This document shows, piece by piece, positions 35,569 to 44,871 of a stretch of 64,000 nucleotides of DNA. Position numbers and translations under genes: made by a program. The DNA is taken from the NCBI GenBank assembly GCA_016213945.1, contig JACQZF010000039.1, forward strand, positions 54,421 to 118,420. The letters run 5' to 3'. How positions within the stretch are numbered: position 1 is the first letter of the stretch; each line of letters starts with the position of its first letter. This DNA comes from Nitrospirota bacterium. GTDB lineage: Bacteria > Nitrospirota > Thermodesulfovibrionia > UBA6902. Below the pieces are notes generated by a model. That model was not told where the DNA came from. It saw only the letters and a program-made list of their open reading frames with translations, and did no database searches.

Positions 35569-36878
35569 AACGAAGACTATTGTCAGCAATCTTATTCATG
35601 TTTTTTTTCATTCCTTACTCTTCTTGCGCGGAAGAATATTCCCTCGACGATCTCTATAAAATAGCCCTTGACAGAAGCGAGACAATCAAGATAGCGGAAG
35701 AAGATACGTATATATCGGAACGTGAAAAAGACAGGGCCATGGCTGTGCTCTTCCCGAAGCTCTCTGCCTTTGGAAGGTACAGGGACTACAGCAGTCAAAA
35801 GACGGCAGAACAGCTTGTAATACAGCCGAACAACAGCACGTCCTGGGGCCTGAGACTGGACCAGTCTTTGTCCACGAGCGGCAAGGAACTGACGGCGCTG
35901 GGAATCGCAAAAGAGTCCATTGTAAAAAGCAGGGTTGATCTCGACAGTGTGAAAGAAGGGTATCTCCTGAATGTCGCCTCCTCGTATTACGATGTATTAA
36001 AGGCAAAGAAGGCGTTGGACATATCAAAGGCGAACGAGGAAAGGCTGACAAAATACAGGAACGCGGCACAGACGAGACTGAGAGTGGGAGAGATAACGAA
36101 GACAGTGCTTTTGAGGGCGGAGGCTGAACTGTCAGGCGCCCAGTCGGACCTGATAAGGGCTGAAAACAATCTCAAGCTTGCAAAGACCGTTTTGGCCAGG
36201 ACAGCCGGCATTAGTGGAGATTATGATTTAAGAGAAGATCAGCCATCAGCAGTCAGCAGTCAGCAGTCAGCAATATTAACAACGACACTCGATGATCTCA
36301 GACAGACGGCCTTTTCACAAAGAAGCGAAATAAGATCGGTCGAGCTTCAGAAAAAAATTGCCGGTGAACAGATTAAATATACAAAAGGCTCATATTGGCC
36401 CGATGTGTCAGTGGAAGGCGTTTACGTCAGAAGCGAAGACCATCCCTCTGCGGCTTTTACGAATAATGAAAGTATCTACGGAGATATAAAACTTAATTTT
36501 CCTTTTTTTGAGGGAGGCTTAAGAAGTGCCGAGGTAAGGGAGGCTGAGGCGCGGTCCAGGCAGGCAGATTACAGATTGGCGGATTTGCATAAATCGATAA
36601 ATATTGAAGTTGAAAATGCTTATTTGAATTGTTTAACGGTGTCAGGGGTCCTTGAAAAACTGCTGGCTGAGGCGGCATATGCCGCAGATAATTACAACGC
36701 CGTGTCAAAGCAATTTGAATTCGGACTGGCCAACAGCCTGGATGTCATGGACGCAAACACCCTGCTTGTCACATCGGAAAGACAACTTGCCAACGCAAAA
36801 TATGATTATCAGTTTGCGGTCCTGCAATTGAAACGCGCAACAGGAACATTGTTGAAGACGGTAGTCAGTAGCCAGTAG
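35565..36878 (+). CDS. TolC-family outer membrane efflux protein (first copy)
   Basis: 437 residues: signal peptide (LLSAILFMFFFIPYSSCAEE), then two long coiled-coil repeats of the outer-membrane efflux family (YSLDDLYKIALDRSETIKIA, AEAELSGAQSDLIRAENNL, FGLANSLDVMDANTLLVTSE). It provides the outer-membrane channel for the RND pump that follows. Residues about 225-237 (QPSAVSSQQSA) are encoded by a heptad array at 36240-36274 between the two halves. The C-terminal VVSSQ and the stop come from another array. Coupled to tetR by a 4-nt overlap. Confidence 0.93.
   Translation: MKRRLLSAILFMFFFIPYSSCAEEYSLDDLYKIALDRSETIKIAEEDTYISEREKDRAMAVLFPKLSAFGRYRDYSSQKTAEQLVIQPNNSTSWGLRLDQSLSTSGKELTALGIAKESIVKSRVDLDSVKEGYLLNVASSYYDVLKAKKALDISKANEERLTKYRNAAQTRLRVGEITKTVLLRAEAELSGAQSDLIRAENNLKLAKTVLARTAGISGDYDLREDQPSAVSSQQSAILTTTLDDLRQTAFSQRSEIRSVELQKKIAGEQIKYTKGSYWPDVSVEGVYVRSEDHPSAAFTNNESIYGDIKLNFPFFEGGLRSAEVREAEARSRQADYRLADLHKSINIEVENAYLNCLTVSGVLEKLLAEAAYAADNYNAVSKQFEFGLANSLDVMDANTLLVTSERQLANAKYDYQFAVLQLKRATGTLLKTVVSSQ
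36240..36274. repeat. Heptad array (CAGCAGT x5) inside tolC
   Basis: Units CAGCCAT, CAGCAGT, CAGCAGT, CAGCAGT, CAGCAAT: 35 bp. In frame within the TolC-like gene, at the junction of its two repeat halves. Confidence 0.9.
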
Positions 36879-36961
36879 GCAAGTAGTCGGTAGTTAGTAG
36901 TCAGTAGTCAGAAAACGGGAAGCGAAATATCTTGTCTCCCCCTAACTACTAACTACCTGCT
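36861..36961. repeat. Heptad inverted element after the first tolC
   Basis: Left arm GTAGTCA, GTAGCCA, GTAGGCA, then GTAGTTA, GTAGTCA, GTAGTCA (36861-36912, one phase slip); right arm TAACTACTAACTACCTGC (36943-36960) in opposite sense. The tolC stop codon (36876-36878) is inside the left arm. Confidence 0.87.
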
Positions 36962-36988
36962 TAATCTTTATTAAGGAGTTGTTGAATC

Positions 36989-38131
36989 ATGAAGAAGAAA
37001 ATTTTACATTGCTCCATGCTCTTTGCCCTATGCTCTTTGCTTCTCCTGTCTGCATGTTCAAACGATAAAGCAAAGCAGCCTTTGAAAATGCCCCCGGTGC
37101 CGGTAACTGTCGGCACGGTAATCCAGAAGCCCGTCCCGGTGCAGCTTCGCGCCATCGGAAATGTGGAGGCCTATTCAACTGTTGGAATTAAGGCCCAGGT
37201 CGGAGGGACGCTTATGCGCGTGCATTTCAAAGAAGGCCAGGACGTGAACAAAGGGGACCTCCTTTTTACAATCGATCCCCGCTTCTACGAGGCGATGCTG
37301 AAACAGTCCGAGGCAAACCTTGCAAGGGACAGCGCGCAGCTGGAACATGCGCGGGTAGAAGTGCGCCGCTATGAGGACCTTGTGAAAAAGGGATATGTGG
37401 CCCAGGAGCAGTATGACCAGATCCGCACCAACTTCGCGGCCCTTGAAGCAACGGTCAACGCGGACAAGGCCGCTGTTGAAAATGCGCAGTTGCTGCTTAA
37501 ATATTGCTATATCTATTCTCCGGTCACGGGCCGCACAGGAGGCCTCATCTCTTACGAAGGCAATCTGATCAAGGCCAATGCGGACACCTCCATGGTGGTG
37601 ATCAACCAGGTCCAACCCATATATGTTACTTTTTCAGTCCCCGAACATGACCTTGCTGAGATAAAAAAATATATGGCGATGGATAAAATCAAGGTCCAGG
37701 CTGTCATCAACAATGACGCTGCCAACCCTGTAGAGGGAGTGGTCACTTTTGTGGACAACACAGTGGATACCGCGACTGGGACCATAAAGCTCAAGGCAAC
37801 CTTTGACAACAGGGAAAAGCGGCTTTGGCCGGGACTGTTTGTAAACATTACCATGGTACTTACCACGCTGCCTAACGCGATAGTTGTTCCTTCACAGGCG
37901 GTGCAGACAGGGCAGCAGGGACAGTTTGTCTTTATTGTTAAGGAAGGCGCGGCTGAGCTTCGTCCGGTTGAAACCGGCATTATACACGATGATATGACAG
38001 TGATCGAAAAAGGACTGGCCCCCGGTGAGCAGGTAGTCACAGACGGACAGATACGCCTTATGCCGGGCGCAAAAGTGGAGATCAAAGGGAGTGGTTTGAC
38101 CACAGAGACACAGAGGCACGGAGGAAAATGA
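36989..38131 (+). CDS. RND efflux periplasmic adaptor (lipoprotein)
   Basis: 380 residues. Lipoprotein signal with lipobox LSAC (residues about 20-23), lipoyl/barrel-sandwich part with EAYSTVGIKAQVGGTLMRVH and EGQDVNKGDLLFTIDPRFYE, alpha-hairpin (KQSEANLARDSAQLEHARVE), second lipoyl part (YIYSPVTGRTGGLISYEGNL), beta-barrel and membrane-proximal domains (GQFVFIVKEGAAELRPVETG). It links the RND pump to TolC. The hydrophobic core of its signal peptide (codons 8-19) is encoded by five 7-bp units, and the last ten residues (TTETQRHGGK) are encoded by a family B repeat arm. Confidence 0.95.
   Translation: MKKKILHCSMLFALCSLLLLSACSNDKAKQPLKMPPVPVTVGTVIQKPVPVQLRAIGNVEAYSTVGIKAQVGGTLMRVHFKEGQDVNKGDLLFTIDPRFYEAMLKQSEANLARDSAQLEHARVEVRRYEDLVKKGYVAQEQYDQIRTNFAALEATVNADKAAVENAQLLLKYCYIYSPVTGRTGGLISYEGNLIKANADTSMVVINQVQPIYVTFSVPEHDLAEIKKYMAMDKIKVQAVINNDAANPVEGVVTFVDNTVDTATGTIKLKATFDNREKRLWPGLFVNITMVLTTLPNAIVVPSQAVQTGQQGQFVFIVKEGAAELRPVETGIIHDDMTVIEKGLAPGEQVVTDGQIRLMPGAKVEIKGSGLTTETQRHGGK
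37010..37044. repeat. Heptad array (TGCTCTT x5) encoding signal-peptide core
   Basis: Units TGCTCCA, TGCTCTT, TGCCCTA, TGCTCTT, TGCTTCT within the 5' end of the adaptor gene; read in frame they encode CSMLFALCSLLL. Confidence 0.88.
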
Positions 38132-38224
38132 AAATAATGGGTGAAAAATCAAAGATGCAATCTTTAGTTCCTGTTTCTTATATCCCATTTATTTCTCTGT
38201 GCCTCTGTGCCTCTGTGGTTTTGA
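38099..38224. repeat. Family B inverted repeat between adaptor and RND genes
   Basis: Left arm ACCACAGAGACACAGAGGCA plus CGGAGG (38099-38126); right arm TCTCTGTGCCTCTGTGCC plus TCTGTGGTT (38194-38220). The left arm is the 3' end of the adaptor gene. Confidence 0.9.
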
Positions 38225-38232
38225 TTTAGATT

Positions 38233-41200
38233 ATGAACATATCCGAGCTTTTCATAAAACGTCCGATCATGACCAGCCTGGTCATGATCGCTGTGATGAT
38301 CTTCGGGATATTCGCTTACCGGATACTTCCGGTGAATGACCTCCCGAATATCGATTTCCCGACGATCCAGGTCTCCTCAAGCCTGCCCGGCGCAAGCCCG
38401 GAAACCATGGCGAGCGCCGTGGCAACTCCGCTGGAGCGGCAGTTCTCTACAATAGCCGGACTGGATTCCATGACTTCAACAAACGGACAGGGGATCTCGG
38501 TCATTACCCTCAAGTTTGCGCTTGAGCGGAACATCGACGCCGCGGCGCAAGACGTGCAGGCGTCCATATCAAAGGCGGCCCGCCAACTGCCGCAGGACAT
38601 GCCGAGCCCGCCGTCATACCAGAAAGTCAATCCCGCGGACCAGCCGGTCCTATACATAGCGCTCAGTTCTCCGACACTGCCTTTGTCGGTGGTAAACGAG
38701 TACGCCGAGACCATCATCTCTCCGCGCATCTCCATGATCAGCGGCGTGGCGCAGGTCCTGGTATTCGGCTCTCAAAAGTACGCGGTCCGGGTGCAGCTTG
38801 ACCCGCGCGCGCTGGCGGCCCGGCAGATCGGCATAGACGAGGTTTCATCAGCCCTGGCACGGTGGAATGTCAACCTGCCCACAGGCGGTCTTCAGGGCGA
38901 CAAACAGGCCTTCACCATACAGGCAACGGGCCAGCTTTATAATGCAGCGGCGTTTCAGCCCATGATAGTGGCTTACCGCGGCGGCTCCCCGGTCCGCCTG
39001 CAGGACATAGCAAAGGTCACGGACAGCGTGGAGAACGACAAGATCGCGGCCTGGTACAATTCGCAGGGGAAATCAACGCGCGCCATTGTGCTTGCGATCC
39101 AGCGCCAGCCGGGCACCAACACTATCGAGGTCGTAAACAGGATCAAGGAACAACTCCCCTTTTTCAGGAGCCAGCTTCCGGGTTCTGTTGAGCTCAACAC
39201 CCTGTTTGACCGTTCCGTATCGATCAGGGAGTCGGTCGCCGACGTTAAGTTTACGCTCCTGCTGACTATTGCCCTTGTTATTCTGGTCATCTTTTTATTT
39301 TTGCGTAACCTCTCCGCAACCATTATCCCGAGCCTCGCGCTGCCGCTTTCCATAATCGGCACCTTTGCCGCAATGTACGCGCTTGGCTTCTCCGTAAATA
39401 ATATAACGCTCATGGCGCTTACCCTTTCAGTGGGCTTCGTAGTGGACGACGCCATCGTCATGCTCGAAAACATAGTCCGCCACATGGAAAAAGGCGAGAA
39501 GCCGATGGAGGCCGCATTCGCAGGCTCAAGGGAGATAGGCTTCACCATAATCTCAATGACGCTCTCTTTGGTGGCGGTCTTTATCCCCGTCCTCTTTATG
39601 GCCGGGATGCTTGGAAGAATGCTCCATGAATTTGCCGTGACCATTACGTTTGCGATACTCATCTCAGGCGCGGTCTCCCTGACGCTGACACCGATGCTCA
39701 GCAGCCGCTTTCTCAAACCTCATGCCGGTGTTAAGCATGGGCGGATGTATAACATTATGGAACGGTTTTTCGACGGGATGCGCAATTTCTACGAGCGGAC
39801 CCTCAAGAAGGTCCTCGGCTACAGGAGGGCCACAATCGCAGCAACTTTTATCATGACAATAGCGACTGTCTGGCTGTTCATGAAAATGCCGACCGGGCTG
39901 CTGCCGCCTGATGACATCGGCGGTCTCTTCGGCATCACAGAAGGCGCACAGGGGGTCTCTTTCGAGGAAATGAAACGGAACCAGCAAAAGCTTGTGGACA
40001 TAATCATGCAGGACCCTAATATCGAAGCCTTCATGTCTTCTGTAGGCGCAAGCGGGCTCAGGGTAAGTTCTAACAGCGGCTTCATGTTTTTAAAGCTCAA
40101 GCCCCGGCACGAGCGCAAGCTCAACGCTGACCAGATCATACAAAATCTACGGCCCAAGTTGATGGGGATTCCCGGGGTCTTTATGTTCATGCAGAACCCG
40201 CCGCCTATCCGTCTTGAGGCGACTATCCAAAAGGCGCAGTATCAGTTTGTCTTGCAGAGTCCTGACACTGACGACCTCTATAAAAATGCTGCGGCCTTTG
40301 AGATGAAACTGCGCGGCCTGCCCATGCTGCAGGACGTATCAGGCGATCTGCAGATCAAGAACCCCCAGGTGAACCTGGACATTGACAGGGACCGGGCTGC
40401 GGCCCTCGGCATCACCGCGCAGCAGATAGAGGAATCTCTTTATTCCGCTTATGGAGCAAGACAGGTCTCCACTATCTACTCTCCGGCGAACCAGTACAAG
40501 GTCCTCATGGAGCTTGAACCTCAGTATCAAACTGATCCGTCAGCGCTCGGTATGCTCTACGTCCGTTCAGACGCGGGCTCCCTGACTCCGCTGTCTTCAC
40601 TTGCCGTCTTAAGTAAAGGGCTCGGCCCTTTGTCCGTAAATCACCTCGGGCAGATCACCGCCGTCACAATCTCATTCAATCTCAAACCCGGCACTCCGCT
40701 GGGCGATGCTGTGACCGCTATCGAGAAAGAGGCAAAGGCGCTGCCGGCCTCAATAACTACAGGATTTCAGGGCACGGCCCAGGTTTACCAGGCTTCCACC
40801 AAGGGGCTTGCAATGCTGCTGATACTCGCAATTGTTGTGATCTATATCGTGTTAGGCATTCTGTACGAGAGTTACATTCATCCCCTGACCATACTCTCAG
40901 GGCTGCCGGCCGCGGGTTTCGGGGCGCTCATAACCCTGCTTATTTTCGGGAAGGACTTAAACCTTTATTCCTTTGTCGGTATTATCATGCTGGTCGGCAT
41001 TGTAAAGAAGAACGCGATCATGATGATCGACTTTGCGCTTGAGACACAGAGGAAGGAAGGCAAAGCGCCGCTTGATGCGATATACCAGGGGGCCATCGTA
41101 CGTTTCCGCCCGATCATGATGACTACAATGGCTGCGCTGATGGGGACATTGCCCATTGCGATAGGTTTCGGCGCGGGCGCGGAATCCCGCCGCTCGCTTG

Positions 41201-41358
41201 GACTCGCTGTTGTCGGCGGGCTCGTTGTCTCCCAGCTTCTGACCTTGTACATAACCCCGGTGGTTTATTACTACATGGACAGATTCCAGGAGAAGGCCGG
41301 TCAAAGTCTCAGGTCGCGCAGGGACAGGGGCAAAGAAGGACATGTTTCAAAAACTTAA
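38233..41358 (+). CDS. RND multidrug efflux transporter (HAE1 type)
   Basis: 1041 residues with 12 transmembrane helices and two large periplasmic loops. It begins MNISELFIKRPIMTSLVMIA, and has LPNIDFPTIQVSSSLPGASP, the transmembrane-4 aspartate pair in GFVVDDAIVMLENI that carries protons, and GIVKKNAIMMIDFALE in the second half. The start and substrate loops resemble the MdtB/MdtC branch. It is the inner-membrane pump of a TetR-controlled tripartite system with the adaptor upstream and TolC proteins on both sides. No ribosome site is obvious; a repeat fills the upstream gap. Substrate unknown. Confidence 0.96.
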   Translation: MNISELFIKRPIMTSLVMIAVMIFGIFAYRILPVNDLPNIDFPTIQVSSSLPGASPETMASAVATPLERQFSTIAGLDSMTSTNGQGISVITLKFALERNIDAAAQDVQASISKAARQLPQDMPSPPSYQKVNPADQPVLYIALSSPTLPLSVVNEYAETIISPRISMISGVAQVLVFGSQKYAVRVQLDPRALAARQIGIDEVSSALARWNVNLPTGGLQGDKQAFTIQATGQLYNAAAFQPMIVAYRGGSPVRLQDIAKVTDSVENDKIAAWYNSQGKSTRAIVLAIQRQPGTNTIEVVNRIKEQLPFFRSQLPGSVELNTLFDRSVSIRESVADVKFTLLLTIALVILVIFLFLRNLSATIIPSLALPLSIIGTFAAMYALGFSVNNITLMALTLSVGFVVDDAIVMLENIVRHMEKGEKPMEAAFAGSREIGFTIISMTLSLVAVFIPVLFMAGMLGRMLHEFAVTITFAILISGAVSLTLTPMLSSRFLKPHAGVKHGRMYNIMERFFDGMRNFYERTLKKVLGYRRATIAATFIMTIATVWLFMKMPTGLLPPDDIGGLFGITEGAQGVSFEEMKRNQQKLVDIIMQDPNIEAFMSSVGASGLRVSSNSGFMFLKLKPRHERKLNADQIIQNLRPKLMGIPGVFMFMQNPPPIRLEATIQKAQYQFVLQSPDTDDLYKNAAAFEMKLRGLPMLQDVSGDLQIKNPQVNLDIDRDRAAALGITAQQIEESLYSAYGARQVSTIYSPANQYKVLMELEPQYQTDPSALGMLYVRSDAGSLTPLSSLAVLSKGLGPLSVNHLGQITAVTISFNLKPGTPLGDAVTAIEKEAKALPASITTGFQGTAQVYQASTKGLAMLLILAIVVIYIVLGILYESYIHPLTILSGLPAAGFGALITLLIFGKDLNLYSFVGIIMLVGIVKKNAIMMIDFALETQRKEGKAPLDAIYQGAIVRFRPIMMTTMAALMGTLPIAIGFGAGAESRRSLGLAVVGGLVVSQLLTLYITPVVYYYMDRFQEKAGQSLRSRRDRGKEGHVSKT

Positions 41359-41360
41359 TA

Positions 41361-41440
41361 GTGATAAGTGACGGGTAACGAGTGACGGGAATAGGATGCA
41401 AACCCAACTCGTCACTTGTTACTGATCACTCGTAACTTAT
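41361..41440. repeat. Heptad inverted element between RND gene and second tolC
   Basis: Left arm GTGATAA, GTGACGG, GTAACGA, GTGACGG (41361-41388); right arm CTCGTCA, CTTGTTA, CTGATCA, CTCGTAA (41408-41435) in opposite sense. Clear example of the paired-arm form. Confidence 0.9.
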
Positions 41441-41455
41441 ACCGGGAGGTTTATT

Positions 41456-42745
41456 ATGCAAAGGGTAGCGGCCCTCGTTCTATTATTAATTTTTGTATCC
41501 ATCTCCAATGCAGAGGCAGAGGAAATCATAAAGAAGGGAGAGACGCTCAGCCTGCAGCGGTGCATTGATATCAGTTTGCTGCGCCAGCCGAATATCCACG
41601 CTGCAACAAGTGCCGTTGACGCAAGCCTGAGCAGGGTGGGCCAGTCACAGGCAAATTATTATCCCCAGATAAACCTGACATCCGGTTACAGCAGGATATC
41701 CCCAGTCAGCTCCAGCAAAACCAATGTTTCAGGCTCCTTAAGCTCTTTTGATCAATACTCGAGCAGTGTCTCGCTAAGCCAGAACATCTATGACTTCGGC
41801 AAGACATTGACACAGGTGAAGATACAGAACTTTAATCTTGATTCCTCCCGCTCAGATTTGGAAAACGTATTTGAGCAGACTGTTTTTAACGTCAAGCAGG
41901 CGTATTACGGAGTTCTGGCAGCACAGAGGAACGTGGTAGTTGCTGTGGATTCCGTAAAACAATTCCAACTGCATCTTGAACAGGCCAGGGGGTTTTATGA
42001 AGCCGGCGCCAAACCCAGGTTCGATGTGACGAAGGCGGAAGTAGACCTCGGCAACGCAAAGCTGAACCTGATCACTGCCGGGAATGCATTAAAAATATCG
42101 AGAGTTGTATTGAACAACGCAATGGGCGTGCCTGATGCGCCTGAGTACGGAATCGAGGACAACCTTGATTTCTCAAAATATGAAATTACCTTTGACAAAG
42201 CCCTTGAGACGGCGTACGCGAACAGACCCGACCTCAAGTCCCTGATTTTCAGAAGACAGGCGACGGAAAGCTCAATTGATCTTGCAATTAGGAGTTATTA
42301 TCCCTCACTCTCAGGCAATGCGGCGTATAACTGGTCCGGGGAGAAGTTCCCCCTTGATCACGGATGGGAGGCGGGGGTGACCTTATCGTTTCCCCTGTTC
42401 AGCGGGTTCCTGACCAAATACCAGGTGGAAGAATCAAGGGCAAACCTGAACGTCATTAAAGCGAATGAAGAGACATTAAGGCAGGGAGTTATCCTTGATA
42501 TACAGCAGGCGTATCTGGACCTGCAGCAGGCAGAGGAGAGGATCAATACTGCCGGACTCAATGTGAAACAGGCTGAAGAGAATTTCGAGATAGCAAACGG
42601 CAGGTATGCCGCCGGTGTGGGGAGTCCCATTGAGGTCACGGATGCAGAGGTGTCTCTGATTAACGCGAAGACGGCTTACAACCAGGCGCTCTATGATTAC
42701 AAGATCGCCCGGTCAAGCCTTGAGAAGGCGATGGGGGTAAAATGA
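41456..42745 (+). CDS. TolC-family outer membrane efflux protein (second copy)
   Basis: 429 residues: signal peptide (AALVLLLIFVSISNAEAEE), then outer-membrane efflux repeats (LSLQRCIDISLLRQPNIHAA, VDASLSRVGQSQANYYPQIN, DVTKAEVDLGNAKLNLI, AAGVGSPIEVTDAEVSLINA). GGGAGG is 7 nt before ATG. Its stop overlaps the macA-like start by 4 nt, so it probably serves the MacAB-type transporter that follows rather than the RND pump. Confidence 0.94.
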   Translation: MQRVAALVLLLIFVSISNAEAEEIIKKGETLSLQRCIDISLLRQPNIHAATSAVDASLSRVGQSQANYYPQINLTSGYSRISPVSSSKTNVSGSLSSFDQYSSSVSLSQNIYDFGKTLTQVKIQNFNLDSSRSDLENVFEQTVFNVKQAYYGVLAAQRNVVVAVDSVKQFQLHLEQARGFYEAGAKPRFDVTKAEVDLGNAKLNLITAGNALKISRVVLNNAMGVPDAPEYGIEDNLDFSKYEITFDKALETAYANRPDLKSLIFRRQATESSIDLAIRSYYPSLSGNAAYNWSGEKFPLDHGWEAGVTLSFPLFSGFLTKYQVEESRANLNVIKANEETLRQGVILDIQQAYLDLQQAEERINTAGLNVKQAEENFEIANGRYAAGVGSPIEVTDAEVSLINAKTAYNQALYDYKIARSSLEKAMGVK

Positions 42746-43929
42746 AAAAAATAATAATCGGCATTTTGATCGCGGCAGCCCTGGGTGCAGCGGCGTTCTT
42801 CTCAGCCGGGGACAAAGAGAAAGAGGTCAACTACAGGACTGAAAAGGCTGTCAGAGGAGACATCGTTGCGACCGTAACGGCAACAGGCACGGTCAATGCC
42901 GTGACAACCGTTCTTGTGGGAACACAGGTCTCCGGCACAATAAAAAACATCTACGTTGATTTTAATTCCCCTGTTAATAAAGGCCAGGTGATCGCCCTGA
43001 TAGACCCGGCAACCTTCGAGGCGCAGGTGGCGCAGGCAAGGGCCAATCTTCTTTCTGCAAAGGCAAACCTGGAGAAGTCGGAGGCCGCGTTTGCCGACGC
43101 GAAGCGGACGATGGAAAGGAACAGGTGGTTACTTTCAAAGGACCTCATAGCCAAAAACGAACTTGATACTGCGGAGACGAATTATGAGACCTCGAAGGCG
43201 CAGGTGGGTGTTTCAAAGGCACAGGTCGCGCAGACGGATGCCGCGCTTAAGATCACGGAGACAAACCTTGGATACACGAAGATACTTTCTCCGGTTGACG
43301 GCGTTGTGATATCGAGAAATGTGGATATCGGGCAGACCGTTGCCGCGAGCTTTCAGACACCCACACTTTTCACTATTGCCCAGGACCTGACGAAGATGCA
43401 GATCGACACGAACGTGGATGAAGCTGACATTGGAAATATAAAAGTCGGACAGGATGTTGAATTTACCGTTGACGCCTATCCCGATGTTACCTTTAAAGGT
43501 CTGGTGTCGCAGGTGCGGAACTCTCCCATCATAGTGCAGAACGTGGTCACATATGACGTGGTCATCGGAGTGGACAATCCGGTAAGTGCGAATGGCCATT
43601 CGCCCCTGCTTAAACCCGGCATGACCGCGAATGTCTCAATAGTCCTGCAAAGTAAGAAGGACATTCTCAAGATACCAAATGCCGCATTACGCTTCAGCCC
43701 CGTCGCAAGAGACAAAGGCAGGCCACAGGGGCAGCAAAGAGAAAAGGGGCCCGGCGTCTGGGTGCTTGAGGACAGTAAGGCCAAGCGCGTGCCTGTAAAA
43801 ACAGGGATCAGCGACGGCAATTATACTGAAGTCCTCTCAGACGGCATAAATGATGGACAGGAGTTAATAGTTGAGTCTCTTGCGAAACAGAAAAATAACA
43901 GCAGCGCTCCGCGTCCAAGGATGTTCTGA
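42742..43929 (+). CDS. macA: MacA-like periplasmic adaptor
   Basis: 395 residues. N-terminal membrane segment (IIIGILIAAALGAAAFFSAG), barrel-sandwich motif (TVLVGTQVSGTIKNIYVDFN and NKGQVIALIDPATFEAQ), alpha-hairpin, second lipoyl half (YTKILSPVDGVVISRNVDIG), beta-barrel (IKVGQDVEFTVDAYPDVTFK). GTVNAVTTVLVGTQVSG is typical of MacA. It connects MacB to TolC for export of macrolides, peptides or lipids. Coupled to the second tolC by ATGA overlap. Confidence 0.92.
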   Translation: MKKIIIGILIAAALGAAAFFSAGDKEKEVNYRTEKAVRGDIVATVTATGTVNAVTTVLVGTQVSGTIKNIYVDFNSPVNKGQVIALIDPATFEAQVAQARANLLSAKANLEKSEAAFADAKRTMERNRWLLSKDLIAKNELDTAETNYETSKAQVGVSKAQVAQTDAALKITETNLGYTKILSPVDGVVISRNVDIGQTVAASFQTPTLFTIAQDLTKMQIDTNVDEADIGNIKVGQDVEFTVDAYPDVTFKGLVSQVRNSPIIVQNVVTYDVVIGVDNPVSANGHSPLLKPGMTANVSIVLQSKKDILKIPNAALRFSPVARDKGRPQGQQREKGPGVWVLEDSKAKRVPVKTGISDGNYTEVLSDGINDGQELIVESLAKQKNNSSAPRPRMF

Positions 43930-43961
43930 TATGGCAATTCATAGTGGACTCTTTTCCATAT

Positions 43962-44033
43962 GTTGTCATTCCGGCTTGTCGGGAATCCTGCTTAAAGAAA
44001 GATTCCCGACGCGCTTTGCTTGCGGGAATGACA
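43962..44033. repeat. Family C inverted repeat between macA and macB ATPase
   Basis: TTGTCATTCCGGCTTGTCGG plus GAATCC, and the opposite arm AAAGATTCCCGACGCGCTTT plus GCTTGCGGGAATGACA. Same family as 6045-6117, 25690-25782 and 59021-59083. Confidence 0.9.
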
Positions 44034-44068
44034 TTGAATATTAATCATGAAGAGGACAAAAGACTGAT

Positions 44069-44797
44069 ATGCCATTAATCGAAGCAAACGGGATCCAGAA
44101 AGTTTACAGGACGGGTGACATAGATCTCTGCGCGTTATGCGATGTTTCCCTGGCTATAGATAAGGGTGAATTTGTGGCGATCATGGGACAGTCGGGTTCG
44201 GGGAAATCAACCTTCATGAACATCCTCGGATGCCTGGATAAACCTACGGGCGGCAAATATATTCTGGAAGGCATTGACACAGGAGGTCTCGACAGGGACG
44301 AGCTTGCATCTATAAGAAACAAAAAAATAGGCTTTGTCTTCCAGGGATTCAATCTGCTTTCAAGGGCCTCCGCGCTCGAAAATGTTGAACTGCCGATGTT
44401 CTATGACGGCCTGTCCTCCAAAGAGAGAAAGCTGAAGGCAATGTACGCGCTGAAGAGCGTGGGACTTGAGGGAAGGGAAGGACATCATCCCAACCAGCTT
44501 TCAGGCGGCCAGCAGCAGAGGGTGGCCATAGCGAGGGCGCTTGTGAATAACGCCCCGATCATACTTGCCGATGAACCCACAGGCAACCTCGATACAAAGA
44601 CCAGTGCCGGGATAATGGAGCTTTTTGTAAAACTGAACACGGAATCAAATATCACAATAATACTCGTGACACATGAGACTGATATATCCGAATACAGCAA
44701 ACGGGTAATAAAATTCCTTGACGGACGGATTGTCAGCGATGAGAAAAAAGGGAATTTACCACAGAGGCACAGAGACACTGAGGAAAAGCTGGGATGA
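44069..44797 (+). CDS. MacB-type ABC transporter ATPase
   Basis: 242 residues. Walker A MGQSGSGKST, Q-loop GFVFQGFNLLSRASALENVE, signature LSGGQQQRVAIARAL, Walker B ILADEPTGNLDT and LVTHETDISEYSKR. Belongs to the MacB/LolD/FtsE group. Here ATPase and permease are separate proteins, whereas E. coli MacB is one chain. The last residues (QRHRDTEEKLG) are encoded by a family B repeat arm, so the natural C-terminus has been extended. Confidence 0.95.
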   Translation: MPLIEANGIQKVYRTGDIDLCALCDVSLAIDKGEFVAIMGQSGSGKSTFMNILGCLDKPTGGKYILEGIDTGGLDRDELASIRNKKIGFVFQGFNLLSRASALENVELPMFYDGLSSKERKLKAMYALKSVGLEGREGHHPNQLSGGQQQRVAIARALVNNAPIILADEPTGNLDTKTSAGIMELFVKLNTESNITIILVTHETDISEYSKRVIKFLDGRIVSDEKKGNLPQRHRDTEEKLG

Positions 44798-44851
44798 GAT
44801 CAAAATAGGAACTTATTTATTTTCTCTGTGCCTCCGTGCCTCTGTGGTTCC
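44757..44851. repeat. Family B inverted repeat between the two macB genes
   Basis: Left arm TTACCACAGAGGCACAGAGA plus CACTGAGG, inside the ATPase 3' end; right arm TTTTCTCTGTGCCTCCGTGC plus CTCTGTGG (44817-44847). Confidence 0.9.
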
Positions 44852-44871
44852 CATGAAATGAAGGTAACATT

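Noticed and set aside
40957..41343. Minus-strand frames opposite the RND transporter
   Set aside because: Long antisense frames are expected in GC-rich membrane protein genes; no motif or ribosome site.
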